From Flavihumibacter petaseus NBRC 106054 (GTDB taxonomy: Bacteria; Bacteroidota; Bacteroidia; Chitinophagales; Chitinophagaceae), in assembly GCF_000974785.1 (NCBI RefSeq), contig NZ_BBWV01000004.1, positions 434,001-498,000 of the forward strand: a stretch of 64,000 bases of DNA, read 5' to 3'. A model generated the notes under the pieces. That model searched no databases. It saw nothing but the letters and a program-made list of their open reading frames with translations, and was not told the DNA's origin. Both the position numbers and the translations under genes were made by a program. Below, one piece after another: positions 8,550 through 17,496 of this stretch; position 1 is the stretch's first letter; each line of letters begins with the position of its first letter.

Positions 8550-8657
8550 TTACTGTTTCCGCTCAGAAGAACTGTGCTGAATGATCCAGTTAACGCAATA
8601 AACGATAACCAGGCCGATCAGGCTGGCAACGCCGTATATGGAAAGACTAAGAGGCAT
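8550..8657 (-). CDS. Small single-span membrane peptide (35 residues)
   Basis: An ATG at 8657 opens a 35-codon frame ending in TAA at 8550. The product has one clear hydrophobic segment (residues 6-26, YGVASLIGLVIVYCVNWII) followed by a short polar tail with SSSERKQ. The gene lies 59 bp downstream of gpsA on the same strand and fills most of the gap to hemW, with which it converges. Positive residues only at the C-terminus would favour an N-out topology. I recognise no family. It could be a chance frame, but the clean hydrophobic span and placement after an operon make a real small protein plausible. Confidence 0.45.
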   Translation of the reverse strand: MPLSLSIYGVASLIGLVIVYCVNWIIQHSSSERKQ

Positions 8658-8716
8658 AAATGATCGTCGTGGTTACAAGATACGATTCCGGCACTTATTC
8701 AGCCACAAAACTGTTG

Positions 8717-9754
8717 TTAAATCAGGGTTTCTTCAATGTAACGGAAACCTTTTGCCGGTGAAAGGTGCTGCCAGAGTATCCGGAAAATGGTTTCTGCTAT
8801 TGGCATCTCCGCCTTAACCTCCTGGTTGATCGCATTGATACAGCGACTGGCATTGTATCCTTCAGCCACCATATTCATTTCCAGTTGTGCCGACATCACG
8901 GAGTATCCTTTTCCAATCATGTTGCCGAATGTCCGGTTGCGGCTGAACAGTGAATAACAGGTTACCAGCAGGTCACCCAGGTATACAGAAGCGGCATAAT
9001 TGGCGGCTTTCTGATGGGTTACCGGATGAACGTCCGCATGCACGCCGACTTCCACATGCTGAATGCCTACTTTCTGAAGAAAACCCGCCATTTCATCTGC
9101 ACAATTGGCGATAAGCACACTCTGGAAATTGTCACCGTATTCCAGGCCATGCGCAATGCCCGCACCCAGCGCATAGATATTCTTCAGCACAGCCGCATAT
9201 TGCACTCCTATCACATCGCTGTTTACGATGGTATTGATATAGTAAGTTTTAAAACACGCTGCCAGACGCGCCGTCCGCTCGGCATCCAGCCCCGAAAAGG
9301 TGAGGTAAGACAATTTTTCGTTGGCTACTTCTTCGGCATGGCAGGGTCCCATGACGGTGAAGTAATCTGACAGGGACACTTTGTACCGGGAAAGCAGCCA
9401 TTCATTCAGCAGGATATTCTGCTCAGGAAGCATTCCTTTAACAGCAGAAACGACTGACTTGCCCGTAAAAGCATCGGCAGGTATGCCGGCAAATGTCTCT
9501 TCGAGATAGGCAGAAGGGACTGCAATGACCAGCATATCACTGGCAGCAATCACACTTTGCAGGTCAGTGGACAGTGTGATCCGCGAAGTATCAAAACTGG
9601 CGGAAGACAGGTACTGCGGATTGTGTTTTCGTTGCGAAAGGTGCTGCAGTATGTTGTCACTCCTCACCCACCAATGGATACCATGACCATTGTCCGTAAC
9701 AATTTTAGCCAGTGCCGTAGCCCAGCTTCCACTACCGATGATTCCCAACCCCAT
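8717..9754 (-). CDS. gpsA: NAD(P)-dependent glycerol-3-phosphate dehydrogenase
   Basis: A 345-residue GpsA. The Rossmann motif GIIGSGSWATALAK sits at the very N-terminus, followed by AVPSAYL, SAVKGMLPE, a GPCHAEEVA block near residue 140, the catalytic Lys in AAVLKNIYALGAGIAHGLEYGDN near residue 190, then GDLLVTCYS and NRTFGNMIGKG. The enzyme reduces dihydroxyacetone phosphate to sn-glycerol 3-phosphate for phospholipid synthesis. The active-site region reads GPCHAEE where many homologues have GPSFA(K/R)E, as is usual in Bacteroidota forms. It begins 2 bp after the stop of the efflux adaptor gene, so it is probably co-transcribed with an unrelated export pair. Confidence 0.93.
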   Translation of the reverse strand: MGLGIIGSGSWATALAKIVTDNGHGIHWWVRSDNILQHLSQRKHNPQYLSSASFDTSRITLSTDLQSVIAASDMLVIAVPSAYLEETFAGIPADAFTGKSVVSAVKGMLPEQNILLNEWLLSRYKVSLSDYFTVMGPCHAEEVANEKLSYLTFSGLDAERTARLAACFKTYYINTIVNSDVIGVQYAAVLKNIYALGAGIAHGLEYGDNFQSVLIANCADEMAGFLQKVGIQHVEVGVHADVHPVTHQKAANYAASVYLGDLLVTCYSLFSRNRTFGNMIGKGYSVMSAQLEMNMVAEGYNASRCINAINQEVKAEMPIAETIFRILWQHLSPAKGFRYIEETLI

Positions 9755-9756
9755 GG

Positions 9757-11142
9757 TTATTTCTTTTTAGCCTCGAATAGTTCTTCCTTCTTAACCACTT
9801 TTACCTTGTCGTTGTTCTTCAGCGATTTTGAAATCAGCGAATAGGGTCCGGTAACTACTTCTTCTCCGGGTTTCAAACCGCCGAGAATTTCGATATAGTT
9901 GATATCCTGGATGCCTGTGCGAACTTTTACACGTTTGATGGTCGTTTTGTCCGCCTGCAATACAAATACCACTTCATCAAGGTCGGAACTAAGGGATTTT
10001 TTACCTTCTTCTTCTGTATTGTTGTTGTCATCAGCAGGGATAGAGCCCTTGGTTTCGGCAACTGACTTGTCGCTGTCCTTCTCGCGGGTGGTCACTGCAT
10101 TGATCGGAGCAGCAAGCACATTCTCCCGGCGGCGGGTCTGGATATCGGCTGCTGCACTCATCCCCGGACGGAACGGAAATGCCTTTGGCCTTTTGTCTTT
10201 CAGAAGATCTGCATATGATTCCGGCAACAGGCGGATATGCACTTTATAATTGGTGACGTCATTGGTATTGGTAGCTGTCGTCGTTCCCAGGGAGTTGCTG
10301 CTGGAAGCAATCTGCGTCACGATCCCCTTGAATTTCCTGCCGTTATAGGCGTCTATTTCAATCAGCGCTGAATCACCCAGGTGTACTTTGGGGATATCAT
10401 TTTCGCCTACGTCTACCCGCACTTCGATCTTTTTCATGTCGGCGATCCGCATCATTTCCGTACCTGTCATCTGTGCAGTACCAACCACCCTTTCTCCTTT
10501 TTTAACCGCAAGCAAAGAAATAATACCATCCATGGGTGCTACGATCGTAGTACGGCCAAGATCCTTGTTCGCCCGCTGGAGGTTGGCCTGCGCACTTTGT
10601 ACAGCAGCCTGGTTTCCCCTGATACCCTGCAACCCTGCATTATAATTTGCTTTAGCGGTATTGTAGGCGTTCTCGGCAATCTCGAATTCTGAACGGGAGA
10701 TGACTTTCTCCTCCATCAGCTGCTTCTGCCGGTTGTATTGTGCTTCAGACTGCGTCATTGCTGACTTAAGGGCATCCAGAGATGCCTTGCTATTCTCAGT
10801 GATGGCTTCCTGCTGGCGAACCGCCGCTGCTACCTGGTCCCGCTGCGTCAGGTACAGGTCGGCAAAGATCTTTGCTACCACCTGTCCCTTCCTGACGCTA
10901 TCACCTTCCTCCACATTGAGTTCAATGATCTCACCCGAAATATCCGAGCTGACTTTCACTTCGATCTCAGGATATACACTGCCGCTCGCATTCACAGTTT
11001 CGATGATCGTGCGGTTTTCCAGTTTTTCCGTTGTTACCTTAATGCCTTCTTCTTTGCCGATAATACCGGCTTTTTTCATTCCGAACAGGGCGCCAACCAA
11101 AACCAGAACGCCGACAAGGATCCAAACTAATTTCTTATTCAT
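9757..11142 (-). CDS. Efflux periplasmic adaptor (HlyD/MacA-RND type)
   Basis: A 461-residue membrane fusion protein. One N-terminal span (LVWILVGVLVLVGALFGMKK) anchors it in the inner membrane. Then come a beta-barrel/lipoyl half (GEIIELNVEEGDSVRKGQVVAKI), a long alpha-hairpin of about 110 residues rich in Gln/Ala (AAAVRQQEAITENSKAS onwards), the second lipoyl half (TTIVAPMDGIISLLAVKKGE) and a membrane-proximal domain. The C-terminal part carries an acidic low-complexity insert (DDNNNTEEEGKK). The adaptor would bridge an inner-membrane pump and the TolC-like channel encoded 19 bp upstream. No MacB-type or RND pump gene is present in the window; gpsA follows instead. Confidence 0.88.
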   Translation of the reverse strand: MNKKLVWILVGVLVLVGALFGMKKAGIIGKEEGIKVTTEKLENRTIIETVNASGSVYPEIEVKVSSDISGEIIELNVEEGDSVRKGQVVAKIFADLYLTQRDQVAAAVRQQEAITENSKASLDALKSAMTQSEAQYNRQKQLMEEKVISRSEFEIAENAYNTAKANYNAGLQGIRGNQAAVQSAQANLQRANKDLGRTTIVAPMDGIISLLAVKKGERVVGTAQMTGTEMMRIADMKKIEVRVDVGENDIPKVHLGDSALIEIDAYNGRKFKGIVTQIASSSNSLGTTTATNTNDVTNYKVHIRLLPESYADLLKDKRPKAFPFRPGMSAAADIQTRRRENVLAAPINAVTTREKDSDKSVAETKGSIPADDNNNTEEEGKKSLSSDLDEVVFVLQADKTTIKRVKVRTGIQDINYIEILGGLKPGEEVVTGPYSLISKSLKNNDKVKVVKKEELFEAKKK

Positions 11143-11161
11143 ATACAGGGGTGATTGCAGT

Positions 11162-12661
11162 TTATAATTTGATGCCCATTCCTTTGTAAAATTCCAGCAC
11201 TTTCATACGGAAGACGTAGTCGAACTGGGCGTTGGCCACGTCAATTTTTGCCCTTGTCAGGTTACTCTGGCTGGTGATCAGCTCAAGTGTGGAAAGTAAC
11301 CCGAGCTCATACCGCCTGCTGGCAAAGTCATAAGAACGCTGGGCAGCGCTCATGCTGGCCTTGCTGGCATTGTATTTCTGCAGCGACGCTACAGCATTGG
11401 TATAGGCACTGTAAATATCCTGCTTCAAAGTCTGATTGGCCTGTTCAATTACCAGTTTCTGGTTCTCCAGGTTCAGCTTGGAACGCTTATAGTTGGTTCT
11501 TGCCTGGAATCCATTATTAATGGGAACGGAAATGCCGACAGCAATATTCTGACTAAAGTTGTTGGAAAGCTGATCTCCATATCCCTGCCACAATTCACCA
11601 AATGATTTCTTGGCTTGTAAAGGCAGATAATTAGGAGACAGTACATTGTAGGGTTTACCATTGGCATCCAGGATACCGACAAAATTGAGCGTGGTATCAA
11701 TGCCGCGAAACTGATATTCACCGGTAAACTTCTTGTCTGTCGAGGCAAAATTACTTGAAAGGCCACCAGCCGCAAAAATCGAAGGGTATAAGTTTGCCCT
11801 TGCAGTCTTGATGGATGCCTCAAGCGATTGTTTCCTCAAATCATTTGCTTTTTGAGCGGGCTGGTTCTTCAAGGCAAGATCATAAACGAGTGCGGGTTGC
11901 AATTCGGCAATCGGGTCCACCGGAATGAACTCAACAGGCGGCACCGCTATACTGAATGGCTGAGCTGCATCAAGATTCAACAAGGCTTTCAGGCTAAGCA
12001 GGTTTAGCTGAAACGTTGCATCTGACGAGATTACATTTGCACTGTCACGTGCAACCTGAGCTTCCAGGTCAACGGCATTAAGCTCGGGCAGTGTTCCTGC
12101 ATTTACCCGCTTCCTGGTATCGGCAAGTTGATCCTGGCTCTGCTTCAATTGTACCCTTACAATGTCGACCTGAACTTTTGAAAGTAGCGCAGTTAAGTAG
12201 GCAGTCGCAACATTAAGGGCAATATCATTTTTATTTTTCTCCACATCCGCAGCTGAGGCTGCGGCCTCCAGCCTGTTGGCGGTAATATTATGGTTGATCC
12301 TGTTCCAATTAAAGATGGTTACATCGGTATTGAACTGAAAGCCCTGATACAGCAACTGTTGATTCGTATAAAGGTTTGTGGTCGGATCAATGGACCGTCC
12401 GAACTTTAAACCATTATTTAAAGAAAAGTTCGCATTGGGAATTTTGGCCTGCCTGCTCTGCTCATACATCAGATCGGCTATTCTTTTCTGTACATCTGAC
12501 TGGCGGACGGATATATTGTTCTGCACGGCATAATCTACACAACGGCGCAGGTCCCACTCCTCTGTACCTGCCGGCACCACCTTTGTGTCCTGGGCAAGTA
12601 CGCCCAGCACAATCAGTTTGCCGGTCAATAATAGTAAAGAGCATTTACTCAAAAATGTCAT
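11162..12661 (-). CDS. TolC-family outer membrane efflux protein
   Basis: A 499-residue outer membrane factor with a signal peptide (ending VLAQDTK). Two OEP repeats are visible: the first from WDLRRCVDYAVQNNISVRQ to about residue 250 with long amphipathic helices (ALNVATAYLTALLSKVQVD), the second from ALVYDLALKNQPAQKANDL to the C-terminus. The periplasmic helical barrel motif NAVDLEAQVARDSANV and the equivalent GLLSTLELITSQSNLTRAKIDVANAQFDYVFR near residue 455 are typical. It forms the trimeric outer membrane exit duct for the adaptor encoded 19 bp downstream. The transported substrate cannot be inferred. Confidence 0.92.
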   Translation of the reverse strand: MTFLSKCSLLLLTGKLIVLGVLAQDTKVVPAGTEEWDLRRCVDYAVQNNISVRQSDVQKRIADLMYEQSRQAKIPNANFSLNNGLKFGRSIDPTTNLYTNQQLLYQGFQFNTDVTIFNWNRINHNITANRLEAAASAADVEKNKNDIALNVATAYLTALLSKVQVDIVRVQLKQSQDQLADTRKRVNAGTLPELNAVDLEAQVARDSANVISSDATFQLNLLSLKALLNLDAAQPFSIAVPPVEFIPVDPIAELQPALVYDLALKNQPAQKANDLRKQSLEASIKTARANLYPSIFAAGGLSSNFASTDKKFTGEYQFRGIDTTLNFVGILDANGKPYNVLSPNYLPLQAKKSFGELWQGYGDQLSNNFSQNIAVGISVPINNGFQARTNYKRSKLNLENQKLVIEQANQTLKQDIYSAYTNAVASLQKYNASKASMSAAQRSYDFASRRYELGLLSTLELITSQSNLTRAKIDVANAQFDYVFRMKVLEFYKGMGIKL

Positions 12662-12723
12662 GAAAGTTGGTTAAGGGTCTAAAAATAAAGAATTCAGCCG
12701 CAACAAGCGATCCGTTGAAATAA

Positions 12724-13881
12724 TTATCGTGAAAACGCCTGTTCCAGGTCGGCGATCAGGTAATCGGGGGATTCCAACCCCACATATAACCGAACCATGC
12801 GGTGTTCCGGCTTTGCCGGCCGGAAATGCTCCTCCTTTATCGCGGCGCAGCGCGGTATGATCAGGCTTTCATGGCCGCCCCAACTAACGGCCATCATGAT
12901 ATGTTGGAGGCTCTCACAAAACCGGACGATCTCAGCCCTGGTCGACTCCTTACAGATAATCGTCATCAACCCGCAGGCTTCCTTCATCTGCTTCCTGGCG
13001 AGCTCATATTGCGGAAACTCCGGATCAAACGGAAACAATACCCGCTCCACCTTAGGATGATTTTTCAGGTATTCCAGTACTTTATAGGTGGTACGGGTAA
13101 CCTGTTCCAGCCTGGCAGGCAGCGTACGAAGTCCCCTGATGAGCAACCAGGCATTGAAGGGCTGTATGCCGCTGCCGATGTTATTGTATTCACTGTCAAA
13201 GATCCTTTTCATCATTGCCCGGGTTCCCGTGATGACTCCGGCAACTGTGTCAGAATGCCCGCCGATATACTTGGTGGCGGACTGCAGGGAGATATCTATT
13301 CCCATCGCAATGGGCTGCTGGTACAACGGGGAGCAATAACTGTTGTCCACAATGGTGACGATTCCCCTGCTCCTGGCGAGGGATGCCACAGCGGCAAGGT
13401 CCTGGATGGCATAGCTCCAGCTATTAGGTGATTCCAGGTAGATCAGGGTGGTGGCAGGCGTGATCGCTGCCTCGAAATTGGCGGTATCCGTTCCGTCCAC
13501 ATAAGTAGTGGTTACCCCGAAACGCGGCAGGATCACATCGAACATTCTTTGCGCCCAGGTATAAGGATGATGCACCGAAACAATGTGGTCGCCCGCTTTG
13601 ACATTGGCCAGCACCGCGGCAAATATTGCCGCTGCCCCGCTGTTGAATACCAGCGCATCTTCCGCCCCATCCAATGCTGCCAGCTTGGTCCTCAGGATAT
13701 CAACGGTGGGATTGATCCCCCTGCTGTACAGGTACCCTGCCATTTCATCTTCAAACGCCCTGCCCAGGTCATCCACCCGGCGGAAAGCGAAATTGCTGGT
13801 TTGCATAATGGGCGGAGCAATGGCATTGTAATAGTCACTCCGTTCTTCACCCAATTCATTGAGTATATAGGAAAGATCCAT
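12724..13881 (-). CDS. Cys/Met-metabolism PLP-dependent enzyme (trans-sulfuration family)
   Basis: A 385-residue fold-type I enzyme of the cystathionine gamma-synthase/gamma-lyase/methionine gamma-lyase family. Landmarks are YSRGINPTVDILRTKLAALDGAE, the FNSGAAAI cofactor loop, IVTIVDNSYCSPLYQQP with the PLP-ring Asp near residue 179, SATKYIGGHSDTVAG with the Schiff-base Lys204, and a C-terminal MVRLYVGLESPDYLIADLEQAF. The usual Tyr-rich substrate segment is partly altered (HHPYTWAQR for the canonical stretch), so cystathionine beta/gamma-lyase, methionine gamma-lyase and O-acetylhomoserine sulfhydrylase remain open. It lies 12 bp after an APC-family amino-acid permease gene on the same strand, which supports degradation of an imported amino acid rather than synthesis. 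Confidence 0.85.
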   Translation of the reverse strand: MDLSYILNELGEERSDYYNAIAPPIMQTSNFAFRRVDDLGRAFEDEMAGYLYSRGINPTVDILRTKLAALDGAEDALVFNSGAAAIFAAVLANVKAGDHIVSVHHPYTWAQRMFDVILPRFGVTTTYVDGTDTANFEAAITPATTLIYLESPNSWSYAIQDLAAVASLARSRGIVTIVDNSYCSPLYQQPIAMGIDISLQSATKYIGGHSDTVAGVITGTRAMMKRIFDSEYNNIGSGIQPFNAWLLIRGLRTLPARLEQVTRTTYKVLEYLKNHPKVERVLFPFDPEFPQYELARKQMKEACGLMTIICKESTRAEIVRFCESLQHIMMAVSWGGHESLIIPRCAAIKEEHFRPAKPEHRMVRLYVGLESPDYLIADLEQAFSR

Positions 13882-13893
13882 AGTTGTACATCT

Positions 13894-15219
13894 TTAGGGT
13901 CGACCCGGCTTGCGGATCACGGTGAAATATAACAGCAAAAATGCAGCAAAAACTGCCAGCGCAGTAAGCGCCAGGTCGGGAGTATTGATAAAAATGCTGG
14001 TGCCCACAAAAACATAGGCCAGGATAAAGATGACGGGCATCACCGGAAACAGCTTCATGGTATAAATACCGGTGCCATCGAGGTGCCGGGTCCGCTTCCG
14101 TAGGATAAATATGGTGGCAGCGCTCGTAGCCATACCGATCGAATCGAGAAATATGGTAAATCCCAGGATCTTATCGAAGGTATTCATGAAAAAAAGTACA
14201 ATGATGCAAATGGCGGCAAAAACAGTCAGGCTTACTGTCAGCACATCCTTTTCCTCATTTTTTTGCGCAAATGCTTTCGGCAGGATACCGTCTTTACTCA
14301 TCGCGTACATCACACGGGGATTGCTCAGCAACAGCACATTTACGTAAGCCAGAACCGCCAGAAAGAGAAATACGGTGAAAACAGTTTTACCTGTGGGGCC
14401 AAACATCCTTTCCGCTACAACCGCTGCGATTCCACGTGTTTGCTTGAGTTGCTCAAAACCAATGGTATGCACATACGCGAACTGAACCGTCAGGTATAAA
14501 CCAATTATCGTTAGAATCCCAATGAATATCCCCCTGGGAATAGTCTTACGGGGTTCCCGCACCTCGTCACCAAAATTAATAGACTGCTGGTAACCCCCAT
14601 AGGTAAACGATACAGCGATCAGCGCGACACCAAAGGAGCGGATCATTTCCTGCATGCTGTAGGTGCCGGGTGCAACTGTGCTTTCCATCACCGGATGACC
14701 AGGCAGGAACAACGATCCCACCAAGACCAGCACCATGGTGATCTTGATCACCATCAGCACATTCTGGGTTTTTGAGCTCATCCTCAGGCCAGCCAGGTTC
14801 ACCCCATAAAAAACCGTCACGGCTCCCATGGCAATCAGCGCCTTGGTAAAATCTCCGGGCGGTTCATGGAACAACAGCTGGGAAATATATTCACTGCCAA
14901 TCAACGCGACGCCTGCCAGAGAAGCAGCATTGGAGATCAGGATGATGCAGTTGATTGCAAAAGCAACCGACGGATGATAACACTCCGCAAAGATTTTATA
15001 GTATCCGCCCGTTACCGGAAACCGTGATCCAATCTCCGCATAGGTAAGTGCACCGCAAAGTGCAACCAGCCCTCCCACCATCCAGGCTGCGAAATAAATT
15101 CCGGGTGTCAGCGATGCCTGGGCAGAATCCGTTGCCGTCCGGAATATGCCCATACCGATCACCAGGCCGATCACGATCATGGTGAGATCAAACAGTCCCA
15201 GTTGGTTCTTGGTGGTCAT
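13894..15219 (-). CDS. APC-superfamily amino acid permease
   Basis: A 441-residue permease with about 12 hydrophobic spans. The first helix holds LFDLTMIVIGLVIGMGIF, the glycine-rich TM1 break used for substrate amine and carboxylate binding in APC/LAT-type carriers, and ALTYAEIGSRFPVTGGYY follows TM2. Later blocks are SNAASLAGVALIGSEYISQL and FTYGGYQQSINFGDEVREPRKTIPRGI near residue 235, a signature of the family. It precedes the PLP enzyme gene by 12 bp, suggesting an uptake-and-degradation pair. The ATG at 15219 gives a normal N-terminus and leaves 25 bp to the divergent TonB receptor gene. An upstream start at 15330 would extend the frame into that gene and is unlikely. Confidence 0.87.
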   Translation of the reverse strand: MTTKNQLGLFDLTMIVIGLVIGMGIFRTATDSAQASLTPGIYFAAWMVGGLVALCGALTYAEIGSRFPVTGGYYKIFAECYHPSVAFAINCIILISNAASLAGVALIGSEYISQLLFHEPPGDFTKALIAMGAVTVFYGVNLAGLRMSSKTQNVLMVIKITMVLVLVGSLFLPGHPVMESTVAPGTYSMQEMIRSFGVALIAVSFTYGGYQQSINFGDEVREPRKTIPRGIFIGILTIIGLYLTVQFAYVHTIGFEQLKQTRGIAAVVAERMFGPTGKTVFTVFLFLAVLAYVNVLLLSNPRVMYAMSKDGILPKAFAQKNEEKDVLTVSLTVFAAICIIVLFFMNTFDKILGFTIFLDSIGMATSAATIFILRKRTRHLDGTGIYTMKLFPVMPVIFILAYVFVGTSIFINTPDLALTALAVFAAFLLLYFTVIRKPGRP

Positions 15220-15244
15220 GCAATGAAGATACTTACCTTCAATC

Positions 15245-17302
15245 ATGCATTTGAAGAAAGTTTTGATGGCGGGGATCATCCTGTTGAATGCCGGAATTGT
15301 TGTTGCCCAGGAGGTACTGGATTCTGTCACAGTGCAGGCTTTTTCGATCCGTGCGGGCCTCCGGGAACTTCCTGCAGCAGTGGGTTTGGTGCGATTGTCA
15401 GACTGGCGGGGTTATTCACCGGCAACGATTCTGCCAGCTATAAATGCCCTGCCTGGCGTTCGCATGGAAGAAAGGTCACCAGCAAGCTATCGGTTAGCCA
15501 TGAGGGGTAGTGCACTTCGTTCGCCCTTTGGCGTCAGGAATATCCGGTTCTACCTGGACGATGTGCCGTTTACGGATCCCGGCGGCAATACCTACCTGAA
15601 TTGCTTCCCGCTTTCCTTTTTAGGTAATCTTGAATTATTACGCGGTCCAGCCGGCAGCCATTATGGTGCCGGAACCGGCGGCGTAGTACTGGCAGGGAAT
15701 AACGCGAAAGACACGGTCTGGGGCAACAGCCTTAACCTGCAATATACCACCGGAAGTTACGGCCTTCATCAGGTTGATGTGGCGGCAACAACCGGAAAAA
15801 ATGGCTGGTCTAACCAGCTACTCTTCCAGCACCAGCAGTCCGATGGCTATCGCAATCAGACAGCCATGAGGAGAGATGCCATCAGTTGGCAATCGGTCGT
15901 TCAGCAACGCGAAAAATCAACACTGGCCATCAGAATGCTGTACAGTGATCTTCAGTATGAAACGCCTGGCGGACTGACACTAGCCCAATACAGGGAGGAT
16001 CCCAAACAGGCCCGGCCGGCTGCCGGTATATTTCCGTCAGCGGAAGCGGCTAAGGCAGCAATCTATCAGCGCCTGTTTTTCGCGGGACTTCACCAGCATT
16101 GGGAACCCCTGAAAAATTTAAGCACTGACCTGTCGGTATACGGTGCTTTTGCTGCCGTAGAAAATCCTTCAATACGCAATTATGAAAAAAGGAGTGAACC
16201 CCATGCAGGCGCGAGGTTGTCAGCAACAGGGGAGATCCCATTGGGCAATACAACATTGAAATGGAGCGCCGGTGGTGAATACCAGTCGGGCTGGTATAAC
16301 GTAAATGTATACGGGAACAATGCCGGTCTGCCCGACACATTGCAAACAAGCGATGCCGTAAGGCCAAGGAACGCCTTTCTGTTTACGCAGGCTACCTGGC
16401 AATTGCGCGATGGTTGGCAACTGATGGGGGAAGTCAGCTGGAACAACAACCTGGTTGCCATCACCCGGCAATCGATAGTACCCAATATCAAATTCACCTC
16501 CAATTACCGCGGTGAATGGGCGCCAAGATTCAGCCTGCTGAAAAAGTGGCGGGGGCTAACAACCTACCTGCTGGCAGCAAAAGGATTTTCCCCTCCGAGT
16601 ACAGGAGAACTATTGCCTTCCAACAGCATCATCAACAACAACCTGCAGGCCGAATGGGGCTGGAATTATGAAGCAGGGCTGCGTGGGAATGTGATCAGGG
16701 GCAAAGGGTGGTTTGAACTGAACTTCTTCTATTTCGCACTGCACGATGCCATCGTCCAGCGGCGTGACGCCAGCGGTGCCGATTATTTTGACAATGCAGG
16801 GGATACCAGGCAAAAGGGAATTGAAGCCAGTTTCCGGTACCCTCTGCTCATGAAAAGACAATGGCGGCTGAACTACAGGATGAGCTACACCCTGAGTGAT
16901 TTCCATTACAAAGATTTTATACAGGTAGATCACGATTACAGCGGCAATGAACTTCCGGGCGTTGCAAAGCAGGTGGTCAACGCCGGGCTCTTTGTAAACA
17001 CTCTGTACGGTCAGGCGCTCGCTGTCACGTATCAATATTGTGACCCCATCTGGCTGAATGATGCCAATACCGACAAAGCCGCTCCTTTTCATCTGCTGGG
17101 TGCCAGGCTCAGTTCCACTATCGGCAAATACCTGGAAGTCTTTGCAGGCGCTGACAATCTCTTTAACACCACCTACAGTCTCGGTAACGATATCAATGCT
17201 GCCGCTGGCCGTTATTACAATGCTGCGTATGGAAGAAATTATTACGCCGGCCTCCGCTTTTCATTATCTTCGCGCCGTTATCAGGGTTCCGAGGAAAAAT
17301 AA
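15245..17302 (+). CDS. TonB-dependent receptor, siderophore/iron-complex type
   Basis: A 685-residue outer membrane receptor with a Sec signal peptide (cut after VVAQ) and no CarboxypepD-like N-terminal domain. The plug starts about residue 25 with the TonB-box-like VLDSVTVQA, then ILPAINALPGVRMEERSPASY, RLAMRGSALRSPFGVRNI, FYLDDVPFTDPGG and LRGPAGSHYGAGTGGVV. The beta-barrel follows to the C-terminal LRFSLSS region. Its size and plug fit ferric-siderophore or heme receptors, but the ligand is not determinable. The gene ends immediately before, and slightly inside, a cobalamin riboswitch, so it is read upstream of that control and need not be cobalamin related. The ATG at 15245 is 25 bp from the divergent permease start. 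Confidence 0.88.
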   Translation: MHLKKVLMAGIILLNAGIVVAQEVLDSVTVQAFSIRAGLRELPAAVGLVRLSDWRGYSPATILPAINALPGVRMEERSPASYRLAMRGSALRSPFGVRNIRFYLDDVPFTDPGGNTYLNCFPLSFLGNLELLRGPAGSHYGAGTGGVVLAGNNAKDTVWGNSLNLQYTTGSYGLHQVDVAATTGKNGWSNQLLFQHQQSDGYRNQTAMRRDAISWQSVVQQREKSTLAIRMLYSDLQYETPGGLTLAQYREDPKQARPAAGIFPSAEAAKAAIYQRLFFAGLHQHWEPLKNLSTDLSVYGAFAAVENPSIRNYEKRSEPHAGARLSATGEIPLGNTTLKWSAGGEYQSGWYNVNVYGNNAGLPDTLQTSDAVRPRNAFLFTQATWQLRDGWQLMGEVSWNNNLVAITRQSIVPNIKFTSNYRGEWAPRFSLLKKWRGLTTYLLAAKGFSPPSTGELLPSNSIINNNLQAEWGWNYEAGLRGNVIRGKGWFELNFFYFALHDAIVQRRDASGADYFDNAGDTRQKGIEASFRYPLLMKRQWRLNYRMSYTLSDFHYKDFIQVDHDYSGNELPGVAKQVVNAGLFVNTLYGQALAVTYQYCDPIWLNDANTDKAAPFHLLGARLSSTIGKYLEVFAGADNLFNTTYSLGNDINAAAGRYYNAAYGRNYYAGLRFSLSSRRYQGSEEK

Positions 17303-17495
17303 TTTCCAGGATTAAAAGGGAAGTCCGGTTGAATTCCGGCGCTATCCCCGTAGCTGTAAGTTCAGGATCATGCATCCAGGCGTCAACCCTCCAGCCACTG
17401 TCCGCAAAGGACGGGAAGGCCGTTGACAGGAACAAGCCAGAAGACCTGCCTTGAAACATTTTAACCATGCTGGGCTTTCGGGTGAAAAGCGGGCA
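17281..17495 (+). promoter_or_regulatory. Cobalamin riboswitch (aptamer plus downstream hairpin)
   Basis: The conserved core is clear: AAAAGGGAA near 17314, the paired GTCCGG and CCGG arms, then GCTATCCCCGTAGCTGTAA (17341-17359), GCCACTG, GGGAAGG and the B12 box AGCCAGAAGACCTGCC (17435-17450). CAGG at 17282-17285 can pair with CCTG at 17445-17448 as P1, and TCC with GGA as P2. If so, the 5' strand of the aptamer lies in the last codons of the upstream TonB receptor gene. Downstream, GCTTTC and GAAAAGC (about 17472-17492) form a hairpin with a CGGGT loop just before the btuB ATG, as expected for the L5-L13 kissing expression platform. Cobalamin binding is expected to lower expression of btuB and the genes behind it. 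Confidence 0.93.
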
Positions 17496-17496
17496 A

